From: Devosia neptuniae
GTDB lineage: Bacteria > Pseudomonadota > Alphaproteobacteria > Rhizobiales > Devosiaceae
Length of the DNA stretch: 64,000 nt
Assembly (NCBI RefSeq): GCF_025452235.1
Contig: NZ_CP104965.1
Coordinates: 992,001-1,056,000, forward strand
Direction of reading: 5' to 3'
Shown here: piece by piece, positions 16,392-25,918 of the stretch
Layout of the letters: every line of letters begins with the position of its first letter
How positions within the stretch are numbered: the stretch's first letter is position 1
Made by a program: the position numbers and the translations under genes
The notes under the pieces: model-generated
Databases searched by the model: none
Seen by the model: only the letters and a program-made list of their open reading frames with translations
Told to the model about the DNA's origin: nothing

Positions 16392-18209
16392 TCATTTGCG
16401 GGCTCGGGGCAACACAATCGTGAACACGGCGCCCGAGCGATCCTGCCGGTTGGCGGCTCGGATCGTGCCTTTATGGGCGTCCACGATCTGTTTGGAGATG
16501 GACAGACCCAGCCCCGAATGATCGCCAAAGCTCTCGGTATCGGGCCGGTCAGTATAGAAGCGCTGGAAGATTTTGCCGAAATCCCCGGTAATGCCGCGCC
16601 CCTCATCCATTACCGTTATGGTGACATCGTCGGCGTCGGTGGCCAGCGTCACGGTCACCACGCCCCCTTCTGGCGAGAAGGACACGGCATTGTCGATCAG
16701 ATTGGCAAAGACCTGGGCCAGCCGGCTTTCATGGCCATTGACGATGGCATTGCCCTTGCCGCTGCGCTTGCCCAAAACCACGGTGACATTGCGGCCCAGC
16801 GCCATGTCCTTCTGGATGCCGACCATGACTTCGGCCAGTTTTTCCACATCGATGCGGTCCGAGCTTTCGCGCGCCAGTTCGGCATCGAGCCGGCTGGCGC
16901 TGGAAATATCGGTGATCAACCGGTCGAGCCGCTTCACATCGTGCTGGATAATGGCGTTGAGCCGGTCGCGATCCTCGGCCCGCTTGGCCAGCGGCAGGGT
17001 TTCCACTGCCGACCGCAGCGAGGTCAGCGGGTTTTTCAGTTCATGCGCCACGTCGGCAGCAAAGCGCTCGATGGCCTCGATGCGGTTATAGAGCGCGTCG
17101 GTCATGCGCCGCAGCGCACCCGACAGATGCCCGATTTCGTCGGGACGATCGGAGAAATCGGGGATTTCGGCGCGGGCATTGCCGGCGGTCTGCACCCGCT
17201 CGGCGGCTTCGGACAGGCGCCGCATCGGCCCGGCAATGGTGCCGGCCAGCAGCAGCGACAGCGCGATCTGCACCGCCGCCGCGATCATGGCGATGCGCAG
17301 AATGCCCCAGCGTTCCTGCGACACGATGGAATCGATGTCGCCCGGCGCGGTCGAGAGCAGGATAGCGCCCACCACGGCGCGCACGCGCTGCACCGGTACG
17401 GCGACCGACACCACCAATTGGTTCTGCCCATCGACGCGTACGAAATCGGCCGGGGCACCCGCCAGCGCCGAGGCGACTTCGGGATAGCGCATGCCCTCGT
17501 CGACGCCATATTCCTGATATTTCGGGAAATTGTCGCCCGGCACCCAGGCCAGCACCGCATTCCACCAATGCCAGAGGAAGAAATCATCGTCCTTCTTGGT
17601 TTCGATGATCTGCCGCATCACCTCGCCGCGCGCATAGATATTGTCGCTATCGAGGATCATCAGCCCGCCCTGATCATAGATACGGGCGCGGGTGCGGGTT
17701 GGCGTGATTAGGTTACGCAGCAGCGGCGCGACCCGCTCGGGGCTGATCGGGAATTCCAGCGAAGGATCGAAATAGGACAGCGAGGACACTGTACCGTCGC
17801 CCTGCAATTCCAGCAACCGGTCCGGATTGACCGAAATGACGTCACTATCCACCGTCGCCGAGGCGGCGACGGCGGCGGCGATGATTTCGCCCTGCACGCG
17901 CAGCGATTGCACGCGAGCGTCGATCAGGCCGGCCCGCCATTGGTTGAGGTAGAGGATGCCCACCACCAGCACCAATAGGCCCGCCAGATTGAGCACGATG
18001 ATGCGGCGGGTGAGGCTGGAAAAAATCGTGAAATCGAGAAAGCGGCTGATGCCGCTGGCCAGCCGATAGAACGGGGCTAGCACCAGCCGCCAGCGATGGG
18101 TGCGGCGCGGCGCGGCCGGCTGGTCCTGCTCGGGCTCGGGCATGGGGGTGGCCTTGCCGGGCGCCTTGGCGTCCGGCTTCTCATCCATATCGGGGTCGAT
18201 GATGGCCAC
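16392..18209 (-). CDS. chvG: Sensor histidine kinase ChvG (ExoS)
   Basis: A 605-residue membrane kinase. An N-terminal cytoplasmic segment of about 65 residues precedes TM1 (IIVLNLAGLLVLVVGILYL), a periplasmic sensor domain of roughly 210 residues, TM2 (IAAAVQIALSLLLAGTIAG), a HAMP domain, the H-box AADVAHELKNPLTSL, and a HATPase with NLIDNAVSF and GLGLSISKQI. ChvG senses envelope or acid stress and phosphorylates ChvI; periplasmic ExoR inhibits it in rhizobia. The start is GTG 18209, nine bases after chvI; the ATG at 18188 is an alternative. Confidence 0.95.
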   Translation of the reverse strand: MAIIDPDMDEKPDAKAPGKATPMPEPEQDQPAAPRRTHRWRLVLAPFYRLASGISRFLDFTIFSSLTRRIIVLNLAGLLVLVVGILYLNQWRAGLIDARVQSLRVQGEIIAAAVAASATVDSDVISVNPDRLLELQGDGTVSSLSYFDPSLEFPISPERVAPLLRNLITPTRTRARIYDQGGLMILDSDNIYARGEVMRQIIETKKDDDFFLWHWWNAVLAWVPGDNFPKYQEYGVDEGMRYPEVASALAGAPADFVRVDGQNQLVVSVAVPVQRVRAVVGAILLSTAPGDIDSIVSQERWGILRIAMIAAAVQIALSLLLAGTIAGPMRRLSEAAERVQTAGNARAEIPDFSDRPDEIGHLSGALRRMTDALYNRIEAIERFAADVAHELKNPLTSLRSAVETLPLAKRAEDRDRLNAIIQHDVKRLDRLITDISSASRLDAELARESSDRIDVEKLAEVMVGIQKDMALGRNVTVVLGKRSGKGNAIVNGHESRLAQVFANLIDNAVSFSPEGGVVTVTLATDADDVTITVMDEGRGITGDFGKIFQRFYTDRPDTESFGDHSGLGLSISKQIVDAHKGTIRAANRQDRSGAVFTIVLPRARK

Positions 18210-18217
18210 TTGGGTGC

Positions 18218-18934
18218 TTATTGCTCCTTGAAGCGATAGCCGACGCCATAAAGCGTCTCGATCATTTCGAAGTCGTCGTCGGTCGCCTTGAACTTCTTGC
18301 GCAGCCGCTTGATGTGGCTGTCGATGGTGCGATCGTCGACATAGACTTGATCGTCATAGGCCGCATCCATCAGCGCGTTACGCGACTTGACGACGCCGGG
18401 GCGAAGCGCCAGCGCCTGCAGGATGAGGAATTCGGTGACAGTCAGGGTGACCCGCTGGCCCTTCCAGGTGCAGGTATGGCGTTCTTCATCCATCACCAGC
18501 GAGCCGCGCTCGATCAGCGCCTTGCCCGGCGAGGATTCGCCTGGTGCGCCGGCAGGGGCAGAGGGATCGCGCGGGGCCGAGCGGCGCAGGATGGCCTTGA
18601 CGCGCTCGACCAGCAGGCGCTGGCTGAACGGCTTGGTGATGAAATCGTCGGCGCCCATCTTGAGGCCGAACAGTTCGTCGATCTCTTCGTCCTTACTGGT
18701 AAGGAAGATCACCGGCACATCCGACTTCTGGCGCAGGCGGCGCAGCAATTCCATGCCATCCATGCGCGGCATCTTGATGTCGAGGATGGCAAGGTCCGGC
18801 TTGTCGGTGGTGAGACCTTCAAGACCCGATGCACCATCGGTATAGGTGGCGACCTGATACCCTTCGGCCTCCAGCGTCAGCGACACCGAGGTCAGAATAT
18901 TGCGGTCGTCATCTACCAGGGCAATCTTGGGCAT
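18218..18934 (-). CDS. chvI: Response regulator ChvI, OmpR family
   Basis: A 238-residue regulator from the ATG at 18934 ([20 protein letters not shown]). The receiver domain has the acidic pair DDD and the phospho-acceptor in [13 protein letters not shown]; the C-terminal winged helix includes [16 protein letters not shown] proline/alanine-rich linker ([17 protein letters not shown]) separates them. Partner of ChvG, first gene of the chvI-chvG-hprK-EIIA-ptsH strand, divergent from pckA, whose homologue is a known ChvI-linked neighbour in rhizobia. Confidence 0.96.
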   Translation of the reverse strand: MPKIALVDDDRNILTSVSLTLEAEGYQVATYTDGASGLEGLTTDKPDLAILDIKMPRMDGMELLRRLRQKSDVPVIFLTSKDEEIDELFGLKMGADDFITKPFSQRLLVERVKAILRRSAPRDPSAPAGAPGESSPGKALIERGSLVMDEERHTCTWKGQRVTLTVTEFLILQALALRPGVVKSRNALMDAAYDDQVYVDDRTIDSHIKRLRKKFKATDDDFEMIETLYGVGYRFKEQ

Positions 18935-19187
18935 GAGCTGCCTTTCTTGTTGTGACGCGTGTGGCCGGCCAGAACTATAGCCGGTTCGGCCTCGCGTTGC
19001 AGGCGACAATTACGCATTAAATAAGGCGCGGCCAAGTCTTGCGCAATGGAAGCTGCTTTCGCCATGCGGATGCAACTTCCGTCTTACGACCCATTTCGGG
19101 ATGGTTGCCCCGCTATGCTCCACCCTAATCTAGGCGCCATTGAGGGCCGCATCATGGTGTTGCGGCGACCCTTGGAGAGTAAGCCAG

Positions 19188-20780
19188 ATGAGTGTGTTCG
19201 ACCATAGCGCCCTGCGAGACCGGATTGGCGCGGCAGCCGCTTCGCTGTCCCTCAACGACATCGCCCCGGCCCTGGTCGCCCGCGCCGTTGCCGATGGCAG
19301 CGCCGTATTGACGGCCGATGGCGCCGTTTCGGTGCGCACCGGCGCCTTTACCGGCCGCTCGCCCAAGGACAAGTTCATCGTGCGCGATGGCCTGACCGAA
19401 AACAGCGTCTGGTGGGATAATTCGGGCGCCATGAGCCCGGCCCATTTCGATGTGCTGCTGGCCGATGCGCAGGCCCATCTTGCGGGTGGCCCGCTCTACC
19501 GGCAGGACCTCCTGGCCGGGGCCGATCCGCGCCATCAATATGGCGTGACAGTGCTGACCCCCAGCGCCTGGCATGCCCTGTTCATCCGCAATCTGCTGAT
19601 CCGCCCCGGCGAGATGGTGGAAGCAGCAGCCAATCCGGTGGCCGTCACCATTATGCATGCGCCCGAGTTCAAGGCCGACCCGGCCCGCCATGGCAGCCGC
19701 ACCGATACGGTGATCGCGCTCGACATGAGCCGCAATATCGTGGTGATCGCCGGCACGCTCTATGCCGGGGAAATCAAGAAGAGCGTGTTCAGCCTCTTCA
19801 ACTTCCACGCGCCGCGCCAGGGCGTGCTGCCGATGCATTGCTCGGCCAATCTCGGGGTCAATGGCGAAAGCGCATTGTTCTTCGGATTGTCGGGCACTGG
19901 TAAAACCACGCTCAGCAATGCCCCCGATCGGCCGCTGATCGGGGACGACGAACATGGCTGGAGCGAGGACGGCGTTTTCAACCTCGAAGGCGGTTGCTAC
20001 GCCAAGACCATCAAGCTCAGCCCCGCGGCAGAGCCGGAAATCCATGCCGCGACCAAGCGGTTTGGCACAGTGCTGGAAAATGTCATTCTCGATGCTAACA
20101 GTCTGCCAGCATTTGACGACATTAGCCTCACCGAAAACACCCGTGCGGCCTACCCAATTCACGTGCTGCCGGCCATCGCCAAGGGCAGCGTGGGCGGCAC
20201 GCCGCGCACCGTGGTCTTCCTCACCGCCGACGCTTTTGGCGTGCTGCCGCCCATCGCCCGGCTGACGCCGGAACAGGCGGTCTACCATTTCCTTTCGGGC
20301 TACACCGCCAAGGTTGCCGGCACCGAACGCGGCGTCACCGAGCCGCAGGCCACCTTCTCGGCCTGTTTCGGCGCCCCGTTCATGCCGCTGCATCCCACGG
20401 TTTACGGGGCCATGCTGGCCGAAAAACTCAAGGAAAGCGGGGCCTCCGCCTGGCTGATCAATACCGGCTGGACCGGCGGCGGCTATGGCCTGGGCAAGCG
20501 CATCGACATCGCCTCGACACGGCGCCTCTTGACCGCTGCACTTAATGGCGAGCTGGATAGCGCCGAGATGCGGACCGACGAGCTCTTCGGCTTCGCCGTG
20601 CCGGTTGCGGTCCCCGGCATCAACCCAACGCTGCTAACGCCCCGCGCCACCTGGGCCGACGCCGAAGCCTATGACCGCCAGGCCACCCACCTGGCCGGCC
20701 TGTTCCGCGCCAATTTCGAGAAGTTTGGCACCGGCGCCGATGCTGCGCCCGGACCAAGGATGGCGCAGGCGGCGGAGTAG
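19188..20780 (+). CDS. pckA: Phosphoenolpyruvate carboxykinase (ATP)
   Basis: Converts oxaloacetate to phosphoenolpyruvate at the start of gluconeogenesis. The product is 530 residues from the ATG at 19188 ([20 protein letters not shown]), preceded by GGAGAGTAAGCC. Signatures: [15 protein letters not shown]-like MHCSANLG, the kinase-1a loop [11 protein letters not shown], the metal site IGDDEHGW, and GLSGT-Y-region [13 protein letters not shown]. It is divergent from chvI and ends in a strong terminator. Confidence 0.98.
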   Translation: MSVFDHSALRDRIGAAAASLSLNDIAPALVARAVADGSAVLTADGAVSVRTGAFTGRSPKDKFIVRDGLTENSVWWDNSGAMSPAHFDVLLADAQAHLAGGPLYRQDLLAGADPRHQYGVTVLTPSAWHALFIRNLLIRPGEMVEAAANPVAVTIMHAPEFKADPARHGSRTDTVIALDMSRNIVVIAGTLYAGEIKKSVFSLFNFHAPRQGVLPMHCSANLGVNGESALFFGLSGTGKTTLSNAPDRPLIGDDEHGWSEDGVFNLEGGCYAKTIKLSPAAEPEIHAATKRFGTVLENVILDANSLPAFDDISLTENTRAAYPIHVLPAIAKGSVGGTPRTVVFLTADAFGVLPPIARLTPEQAVYHFLSGYTAKVAGTERGVTEPQATFSACFGAPFMPLHPTVYGAMLAEKLKESGASAWLINTGWTGGGYGLGKRIDIASTRRLLTAALNGELDSAEMRTDELFGFAVPVAVPGINPTLLTPRATWADAEAYDRQATHLAGLFRANFEKFGTGADAAPGPRMAQAAE

Positions 20781-20803
20781 GGTTTCGTTCAATCGATGTA
20801 AGA

Positions 20804-20828
20804 AAGGGCGCCTGCGGGCGCCCTTTTT
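20804..20828 (+). terminator. Intrinsic terminator after pckA
   Basis: AAGGGCGCC and GGCGCCCTT form a perfect 9-bp stem with a 4-base loop (TGCG), running into TTTTTG. It starts 24 bases after the pckA stop. Confidence 0.92.
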
Positions 20829-20982
20829 GTTTGTGTGGGCCACGGCAGGAGGCCCGGAAAGCCGCGATCTACGACACTTATCCCCGCACCTAAATCTTCA
20901 GGCACACTTCACGTTCGATCAACGGCGATATTGGGACGCATTCCGCAAAGCCCACAAGGCTCGAGCGGCGGACCTCAGCGCA

Positions 20983-21939
20983 TCAGTTGGGGGAATAAAA
21001 GATATGCGAGCCGATTTCGGCGACCGCATTATAGGTATTGGCCCAGGACGGGCGCACTGCGGTGGTGTGATAGTAGAGCGCGGAACCCGGCACGGCGCCG
21101 ACATTCTCGCCCAGGGCGAACTCGGCATAGACCTGCTGCGCCAGCTCCTTGGAGCGGCCCCAGGCGCGGCGTTCGGCCGGGGCGTCGTCGCGACCGTCGC
21201 AGGCAAAGGTGAACTGGCAGCGATAGCGGCCCTTATTGGCGTTTTGGTAGATGACGCCGCAGAGCGTGGACGGGAACTTGCCCGACCGCGCACGGTTGAC
21301 GATGACATTGGCGACGGCGAGCTGGCCGGCTTCGCTTTCGCCGCGAGCCTCGTGATAGATGGCCTGGGCCAGGCATCCGCGCTCGGTATTGGCATGGTCG
21401 AGCCGCTGGCCGGTGGTCTGGTAGCCGCTTTCAACATAGGCAGCGAGCACGGAGGGGCTGAGCGCCCGCTCGGTGGGAGCGCTGGAGGTCGCGAAGCTAT
21501 CAATGGCCGAAAGCGCACCATTGCCGCCAAACGAGCCGCGGGCGATGTAGCCCAGCAGCACTTCGGAATTGAGCTCAGGCTGCGGCAGGGCGGCGTTGAC
21601 GTCGAAATCGCGCAGCGCCTGCTGGCGGGCGACGTAATTGGACAGGAGCGCTGCGGTCAAAGGCTGCTGGCCGGGCTCAAGCGGCGCCATGGTGGCGCCG
21701 AGCGCCGGCTGGGCGCGCAGCGCTGCCAGATCGGCCGGCACATCGAGCGGGGTGACGTCGGCGACGAGCAGGTTTTCAGCGTGAGCGGGAACCAGGGTGA
21801 CGAACAGCACGAGCGCAACCGCGCACAGGACCAGTACATGCGAAACCGCACGCACAGCGATGACCTGCCAGGTTTGCGTCAATGCCCCGTCCTTGCCCCT
21901 GAGCCCGTCCGGCCGTTTCCGGCGGGCCTTCGCATTCAT
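20983..21939 (-). CDS. Cell wall hydrolase, SleB family
   Basis: Predicted peptidoglycan hydrolase of 318 residues with one N-terminal membrane helix (VSHVLVLCAVALVLFVTLVP) ending in an AHA signal-like site. The C-terminal Hydrolase_2 domain begins ERGCLAQAIYHEARGESEAG, with the catalytic-type Glu, and continues with QLAVANVIVNRARSG and CQFTFACDG. The central linker is variable and low in recognisable motifs. I chose ATG 21939 with GGAACGG just upstream; the frame opens to 21984. CtrA-type sites lie about 90-125 bases upstream, suggesting cell-cycle control. Confidence 0.85.
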   Translation of the reverse strand: MNAKARRKRPDGLRGKDGALTQTWQVIAVRAVSHVLVLCAVALVLFVTLVPAHAENLLVADVTPLDVPADLAALRAQPALGATMAPLEPGQQPLTAALLSNYVARQQALRDFDVNAALPQPELNSEVLLGYIARGSFGGNGALSAIDSFATSSAPTERALSPSVLAAYVESGYQTTGQRLDHANTERGCLAQAIYHEARGESEAGQLAVANVIVNRARSGKFPSTLCGVIYQNANKGRYRCQFTFACDGRDDAPAERRAWGRSKELAQQVYAEFALGENVGAVPGSALYYHTTAVRPSWANTYNAVAEIGSHIFYSPN

Positions 21940-22027
21940 CCGTTCCGTCGTTGCGGACCGGCTTCGTCTGATAACGAGCCGCACCCTAACCGGGCTTGGC
22001 TCGGCTGGGAAGCCAAAATTTACCGCT

Positions 22028-22065
22028 GGTTAACCATAGCCGTTAGCTTCTTAAAGTAGGGTTAA
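22028..22065 (-). promoter_or_regulatory. CtrA-type sites upstream of the SleB-like gene
   Basis: TTAACCAT (22030-22037, inside TGGTTAACCA) and TTAA-N7-TTAA (22051-22065) both match published forms of the CtrA recognition sequence. They lie about 90 to 125 bases before the hydrolase start. The bases 21940-22200 otherwise hold no gene I can support. Confidence 0.5.
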
Positions 22066-22210
22066 TCCAGCCGGCACGACTTGAAAACCCTTAGCGTACA
22101 AAGGCTTGGGACGTAACAAATGGGAGTTTAAGCAGATCGATAAAAGTTTACGGGCTTCGAGCACCCCAAAACTATTAACAACCGGTGGGCCCGGGCCGGC
22201 TCAAACAAAA

Positions 22211-22240
22211 GGGCCCCGAGCGAGACTCGGGACCCTTGGG
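22211..22240 (-). terminator. Intrinsic terminator after the HAD phosphatase gene
   Basis: CTCGGGACCC and GGGCCCCGAG pair with one mismatch around CGAGA; in minus-strand reading TTTTG follows. It lies about 20 bases after the gene's stop. Confidence 0.8.
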
Positions 22241-22261
22241 CGGGCTCAAAGGCAGATGCGA

Positions 22262-22945
22262 TCAGCGCGGCGCGAAGGCCGCCAGCCGGACCTGATCGAG
22301 GCTCTCCATCACGGCAATGCCGAGGGCACGCAATTCGTCATTGGGGTGGACCAGATCGGGCACCATGACGGTTTGCATGCCAGCGGCATGGGCCGCGCGG
22401 ACCCCGGCATGGCTGTCTTCGAGCGCCAGGCATTGCGCCGGATCGATACCCAACCGCCGCGCCGCCGTCAGGTAGGGCTCGGGATGGGGCTTGGGATTGA
22501 CCACATCGTCGCGAGTCACAACCGTCTGGAACAGATCGAGCAGGCCCGCCGCTCCCAGATGGGTATGGGCATGGGGCGTGCGCGAGGAGGTGGCGACGGC
22601 AATCGGGATTTTCCGCTCGACCAGTTCGGCCAGAAATTCGCGGGCGCCTTGCTTGACCGGCACGCCGGCATGGGTGCGCTCGCGCATGCTGACGCGGCAG
22701 CGTTCGTCGAACAGGCTGTAGGGAAAGGACACGCCATAGGCTTCCAGCAGCAGTTGATTGGTGCGCTCATGGCTGGAGCCGACCATGGAACTATGCACCA
22801 CATCGGTCATCTCGAAGCCCAGATCGGTGCAGACTTCAAAGACGATGGTCTTGAACACCGCTTCGGTATCAAGCAGCGTGCCGTCCATATCGAAGATGGC
22901 GGCCTGGAAGGGCGCGAGGCGCAGGATGTCGCTCTGGGATGTCAT
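22262..22945 (-). CDS. HAD-superfamily hydrolase, phosphoglycolate-phosphatase-like
   Basis: A 227-residue HAD subfamily IA enzyme. AAIFDMDGTLLDTEAVF is motif I with the nucleophilic and acid-base aspartates, AVATSSRT motif II, NPKPHPEPYL motif III lysine, and LALEDSHAGVRAAHAAGM motif IV. The alpha-helical cap between motifs I and II is of the beta-phosphoglucomutase/GPH type. The substrate cannot be told. It stands alone with its own terminator, divergent from the SelO gene. Confidence 0.88.
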   Translation of the reverse strand: MTSQSDILRLAPFQAAIFDMDGTLLDTEAVFKTIVFEVCTDLGFEMTDVVHSSMVGSSHERTNQLLLEAYGVSFPYSLFDERCRVSMRERTHAGVPVKQGAREFLAELVERKIPIAVATSSRTPHAHTHLGAAGLLDLFQTVVTRDDVVNPKPHPEPYLTAARRLGIDPAQCLALEDSHAGVRAAHAAGMQTVMVPDLVHPNDELRALGIAVMESLDQVRLAAFAPR

Positions 22946-23046
22946 TAGTGGGCATATAGGGCGATTTGCCGGCTTGCGCTAGGCGGGCAAACGAAAGGCT
23001 GGGTTGCGCACTGGCGCCGGGGCGGGCCAATTGCTAGCTTTGGCCC

Positions 23047-24456
23047 ATGCCCGCATTCAAACCAGCCACAGACCACGAAACGCTCGGCGACGCGTTCTTT
23101 GACCGCGTCACCCCCGCCGATTTTCCCCAGACCATATTGCGCCATCGCGACCAGCGCTGGGCCAAGCGCATGGGCCTGGACGGGCTCAGCGACGAGCAAT
23201 GGATCGCCCATTTCGGCCGCTTTGCGCCCCTGCCCGGCTCGCTCAACCAGCCACTGGCGCTGCGCTATCACGGCCATCAATTCCGCAGCTACAATGCCGA
23301 TCTGGGTGATGGGCGCGGCTTTCTGTTTGCCCAGGGCTATGACCATAGGGATGGGCGCCTGCTCGATTTCGGCACCAAGGGCAGCGGGCAAACGCCCTGG
23401 TCGCGCGGTGGCGATGGGCGGCTGACGCTGAAAGGCGGGGTGCGCGAAGTGCTGGCCACCGAAATGCTCGAAGCGCTGGGCGTCTATACGTCCAAGAGCT
23501 TTTCGTTGATCGAAACTGGGGAAGAGCTCTACCGGGGCGATGAGCCCTCGCCGACGCGGTCGTCAGTGCTGGTCCGGCTCAGCCACAGCCATATCCGCAT
23601 CGGCACCTTCCAGCGCCTAGCCTATCTCGAGGACTATGACGCCATCGGCCAATTGGTCGATTACACCATCGCCCATTATTATCCCCAATTGGCGGACGCC
23701 ACTGACAAGCCGGCAGCCCTGCTTGAGGCGGTGGTCGCGGCCGTGGCAAAACTGGGCGCGCAATGGATTGCCGCCGGGTTCGTGCATGGCGTGCTCAACA
23801 CCGACAATATCAATGTCACTGGCGAGAGTTTCGATTATGGGCCGTGGCGGTTCCTGCCGACCTACGATCCCGATTTCACCGCCGCTTATTTCGACGAGAG
23901 CGGGCTTTATAGCTTTGGCCGGCAACCCGACACCTTGGCCTGGAACCTGACCCGGTTGGCCGAGTGCCTCGTGCCGCTGTCCAGTATCGAGGCATTGGAG
24001 CCGGCGCTCAATACGATCTGGCCGCAATTCCGCGCCGCCCTGCCCGCCGCCATGCTGGGCCGCCTGGGACTGAACCCACGCGATGTAGAGAGCGACAGCG
24101 CGTTCATCACCGCGCTGTTCGGCTTCCTCAACCAGTCGCAGGCGCCCTATGAGCAATTCTTCTTTGATTGGCGCGGCGGGGCGCTGAGTGCCAAGCGAGC
24201 AGCTTCCAGTCCGTCAGCCGAGTTTTATGCAACAGACGCGTTCCGGCCGATTGCCGACGCGTTGGAAGGCTACACAGCCAGCGACAGGGTCAATCTCGAT
24301 CATCCCTATTTCGCCCGGACCAAGCCGCGCACCATGCTGGTGGAGGATGTCGAGGCGATCTGGGCGCCGATTGCAGAACGCGACGATTGGGGGATATTTG
24401 CCCAGGCACTGGCTGAAATCGCCGAGATGCGCGATGCCTATGGCGTGGCGAGCTGA
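23047..24456 (+). CDS. selO: Protein adenylyltransferase SelO (UPF0061/YdiU)
   Basis: A 469-residue pseudokinase-fold enzyme that transfers AMP from ATP to protein hydroxyls in characterised homologues, linked to redox homeostasis. Signatures: LALRYHGHQFRSYNADLGDG, LDFGTKGSGQTPWSRGGDGR, GGVREVLATEMLEALGV, RLSHSHIRIGTFQ and FVHGVLNTDNINVTG, followed by FDYGPWRFLPTYDP. These cover the P-loop-like region, the catalytic Asp and the metal-binding Asn. It is 12 bases before the gamma carbonic anhydrase gene, so the two are probably cotranscribed. Confidence 0.95.
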   Translation: MPAFKPATDHETLGDAFFDRVTPADFPQTILRHRDQRWAKRMGLDGLSDEQWIAHFGRFAPLPGSLNQPLALRYHGHQFRSYNADLGDGRGFLFAQGYDHRDGRLLDFGTKGSGQTPWSRGGDGRLTLKGGVREVLATEMLEALGVYTSKSFSLIETGEELYRGDEPSPTRSSVLVRLSHSHIRIGTFQRLAYLEDYDAIGQLVDYTIAHYYPQLADATDKPAALLEAVVAAVAKLGAQWIAAGFVHGVLNTDNINVTGESFDYGPWRFLPTYDPDFTAAYFDESGLYSFGRQPDTLAWNLTRLAECLVPLSSIEALEPALNTIWPQFRAALPAAMLGRLGLNPRDVESDSAFITALFGFLNQSQAPYEQFFFDWRGGALSAKRAASSPSAEFYATDAFRPIADALEGYTASDRVNLDHPYFARTKPRTMLVEDVEAIWAPIAERDDWGIFAQALAEIAEMRDAYGVAS

Positions 24457-24468
24457 GGAGGATTGTTG

Positions 24469-25023
24469 ATGAGCCTATATGAACTCGATGGCGTCGCGCC
24501 GCGGCTCGATCCCGATGTCGCCTGGATTGCACCGACCGCCGTGCTGGTGGGCGATATCGTAGTGGGCGTCGATGCGGGCATCTGGTTTGGCGCGGTGGCG
24601 CGCGGCGACAATGAAACCATCACCATCGGCGCGCGCAGCAATGTGCAGGACAATGCGGTGCTCCATACCGATATGGGCTTCCCGCTGACCATCGGGGAGG
24701 GCTGCACCATTGGCCACAAGGCCATGCTGCATGGCTGCACCATTGGCGACAATACGCTGATCGGCATGGGCGCTACCGTGCTCAATGGCGCCAGGATCGG
24801 CAGCAATTGCCTGATCGGAGCGGGCGCCCTGATCACCGAGGGCAAGGAAATTCCCGATGGTTCGCTCGTGGTCGGCGTGCCGGGCAAGGTGGTCCGGGCG
24901 TTGGACGCGGAAGCCATTGCCGGGCTGACCCGGTCGGCCGATGGCTATGTCAAGAATGCCCGCCGCTTTGCCACGGGGCTCGCCGACGTGACCGGCCGGC
25001 CATCCGACTTCGAGCCGGCATAG
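24469..25023 (+). CDS. Gamma carbonic anhydrase family protein
   Basis: A 184-residue left-handed beta-helix protein of hexapeptide repeats ([48 protein letters not shown]). The three zinc histidines are in VLHTD and IGHKAMLHG. Activity varies in this family, so CO2 hydration is likely but not certain. The ATG at 24469 follows GAGGAGGA by 6 bases; a TTG at 24463 is less likely. Follows selO closely. Confidence 0.9.
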   Translation: MSLYELDGVAPRLDPDVAWIAPTAVLVGDIVVGVDAGIWFGAVARGDNETITIGARSNVQDNAVLHTDMGFPLTIGEGCTIGHKAMLHGCTIGDNTLIGMGATVLNGARIGSNCLIGAGALITEGKEIPDGSLVVGVPGKVVRALDAEAIAGLTRSADGYVKNARRFATGLADVTGRPSDFEPA

Positions 25024-25034
25024 GGGCGAAAAGC

Positions 25035-25799
25035 TTGAACGACACGCAGACACGCCAGCAGGCGATCCTGGAACTGGCCCGGCTCGAAGGGCGGGTGCTG
25101 GTCGATGCCCTGGCCGAGCGCTTTGCCGTGTCGGTGCAGACCATCCGCAAGGATCTCAACCAGCTCTGCGACCAGCGCCTGCTCAAGCGCATGCATGGCG
25201 GGGCTGTGCTGCCCTCGGGCATTGAAAACCTCGAATATGAGGCGCGGCGGAACATTGCGGCCGCGGAAAAGCAGGCCATAGGCAAGGCGGCCGCCGCGCT
25301 CATCCCCAATGACGCCTCGCTGTTCATCAATATCGGGACGACGACCGAGGCGGTGAGCCAGGCCCTGCTCGATCATTCGGGCCTGTTGGTCATCACCAAC
25401 AACATCAATGTCGCCAACCGCATGCGCATCTATCCCCAATTCGAGGTGGTGATTGCCGGCGGCGTGGTGCGCGGCAGCGATGGCGGCATTGTGGGCGAAG
25501 CGGCGGCCGGCTTTTTCTCCCAATTCAAGGTCGACTACGCTGTCATCGGCGCCTCGGCGCTGGACGAAGACGGCGCCCTGCTCGATTTCGACTATCGCGA
25601 GGTCAAGGTGGCGCAAGCCATCATTGCCAATGCGCGACACATAATCCTGGTCGCCGATGCCGGTAAATTCGCCCGCACCGCGCCGGTCAGGATCGCCCGG
25701 ATCGACCAGATCGACACGTTCGTGACCGACCGTAGCCCCTCCCCGGCCTTCACTGCGCTATGCGCGGCGGCGGGGACGATCCTCGTGGAAACCGGGTAA
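25035..25799 (+). CDS. DeoR/GlpR-family transcriptional regulator
   Basis: A 254-residue repressor-type protein read from TTG 25035 (NDTQTRQQAILELARLEGRV), with AGGGGCG six bases upstream; no in-frame ATG gives a full domain. The N-terminal helix-turn-helix is LVDALAERFAVSVQTIRKDL, and the C-terminal sugar-phosphate-sensing domain has INIGTTTEAVSQAL and VIGASALDEDGALLDFDYRE. Regulators with this layout usually respond to phosphorylated sugars or glycerol 3-phosphate. No transporter or kinase operon is adjacent, so the target is unknown. Confidence 0.88.
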   Translation: MNDTQTRQQAILELARLEGRVLVDALAERFAVSVQTIRKDLNQLCDQRLLKRMHGGAVLPSGIENLEYEARRNIAAAEKQAIGKAAAALIPNDASLFINIGTTTEAVSQALLDHSGLLVITNNINVANRMRIYPQFEVVIAGGVVRGSDGGIVGEAAAGFFSQFKVDYAVIGASALDEDGALLDFDYREVKVAQAIIANARHIILVADAGKFARTAPVRIARIDQIDTFVTDRSPSPAFTALCAAAGTILVETG

Positions 25800-25918
25800 A
25801 TACCGAAGCCGAGTTTAGCCCGCCGCTAACCACAAGACGATAGAGCTGGCGCGGGGTAGGCAAACATAAAGGTTGTGCCGCCAGGCTCATCCTGCCCGGA
25901 CAGAAGACCGGGAGGCGG

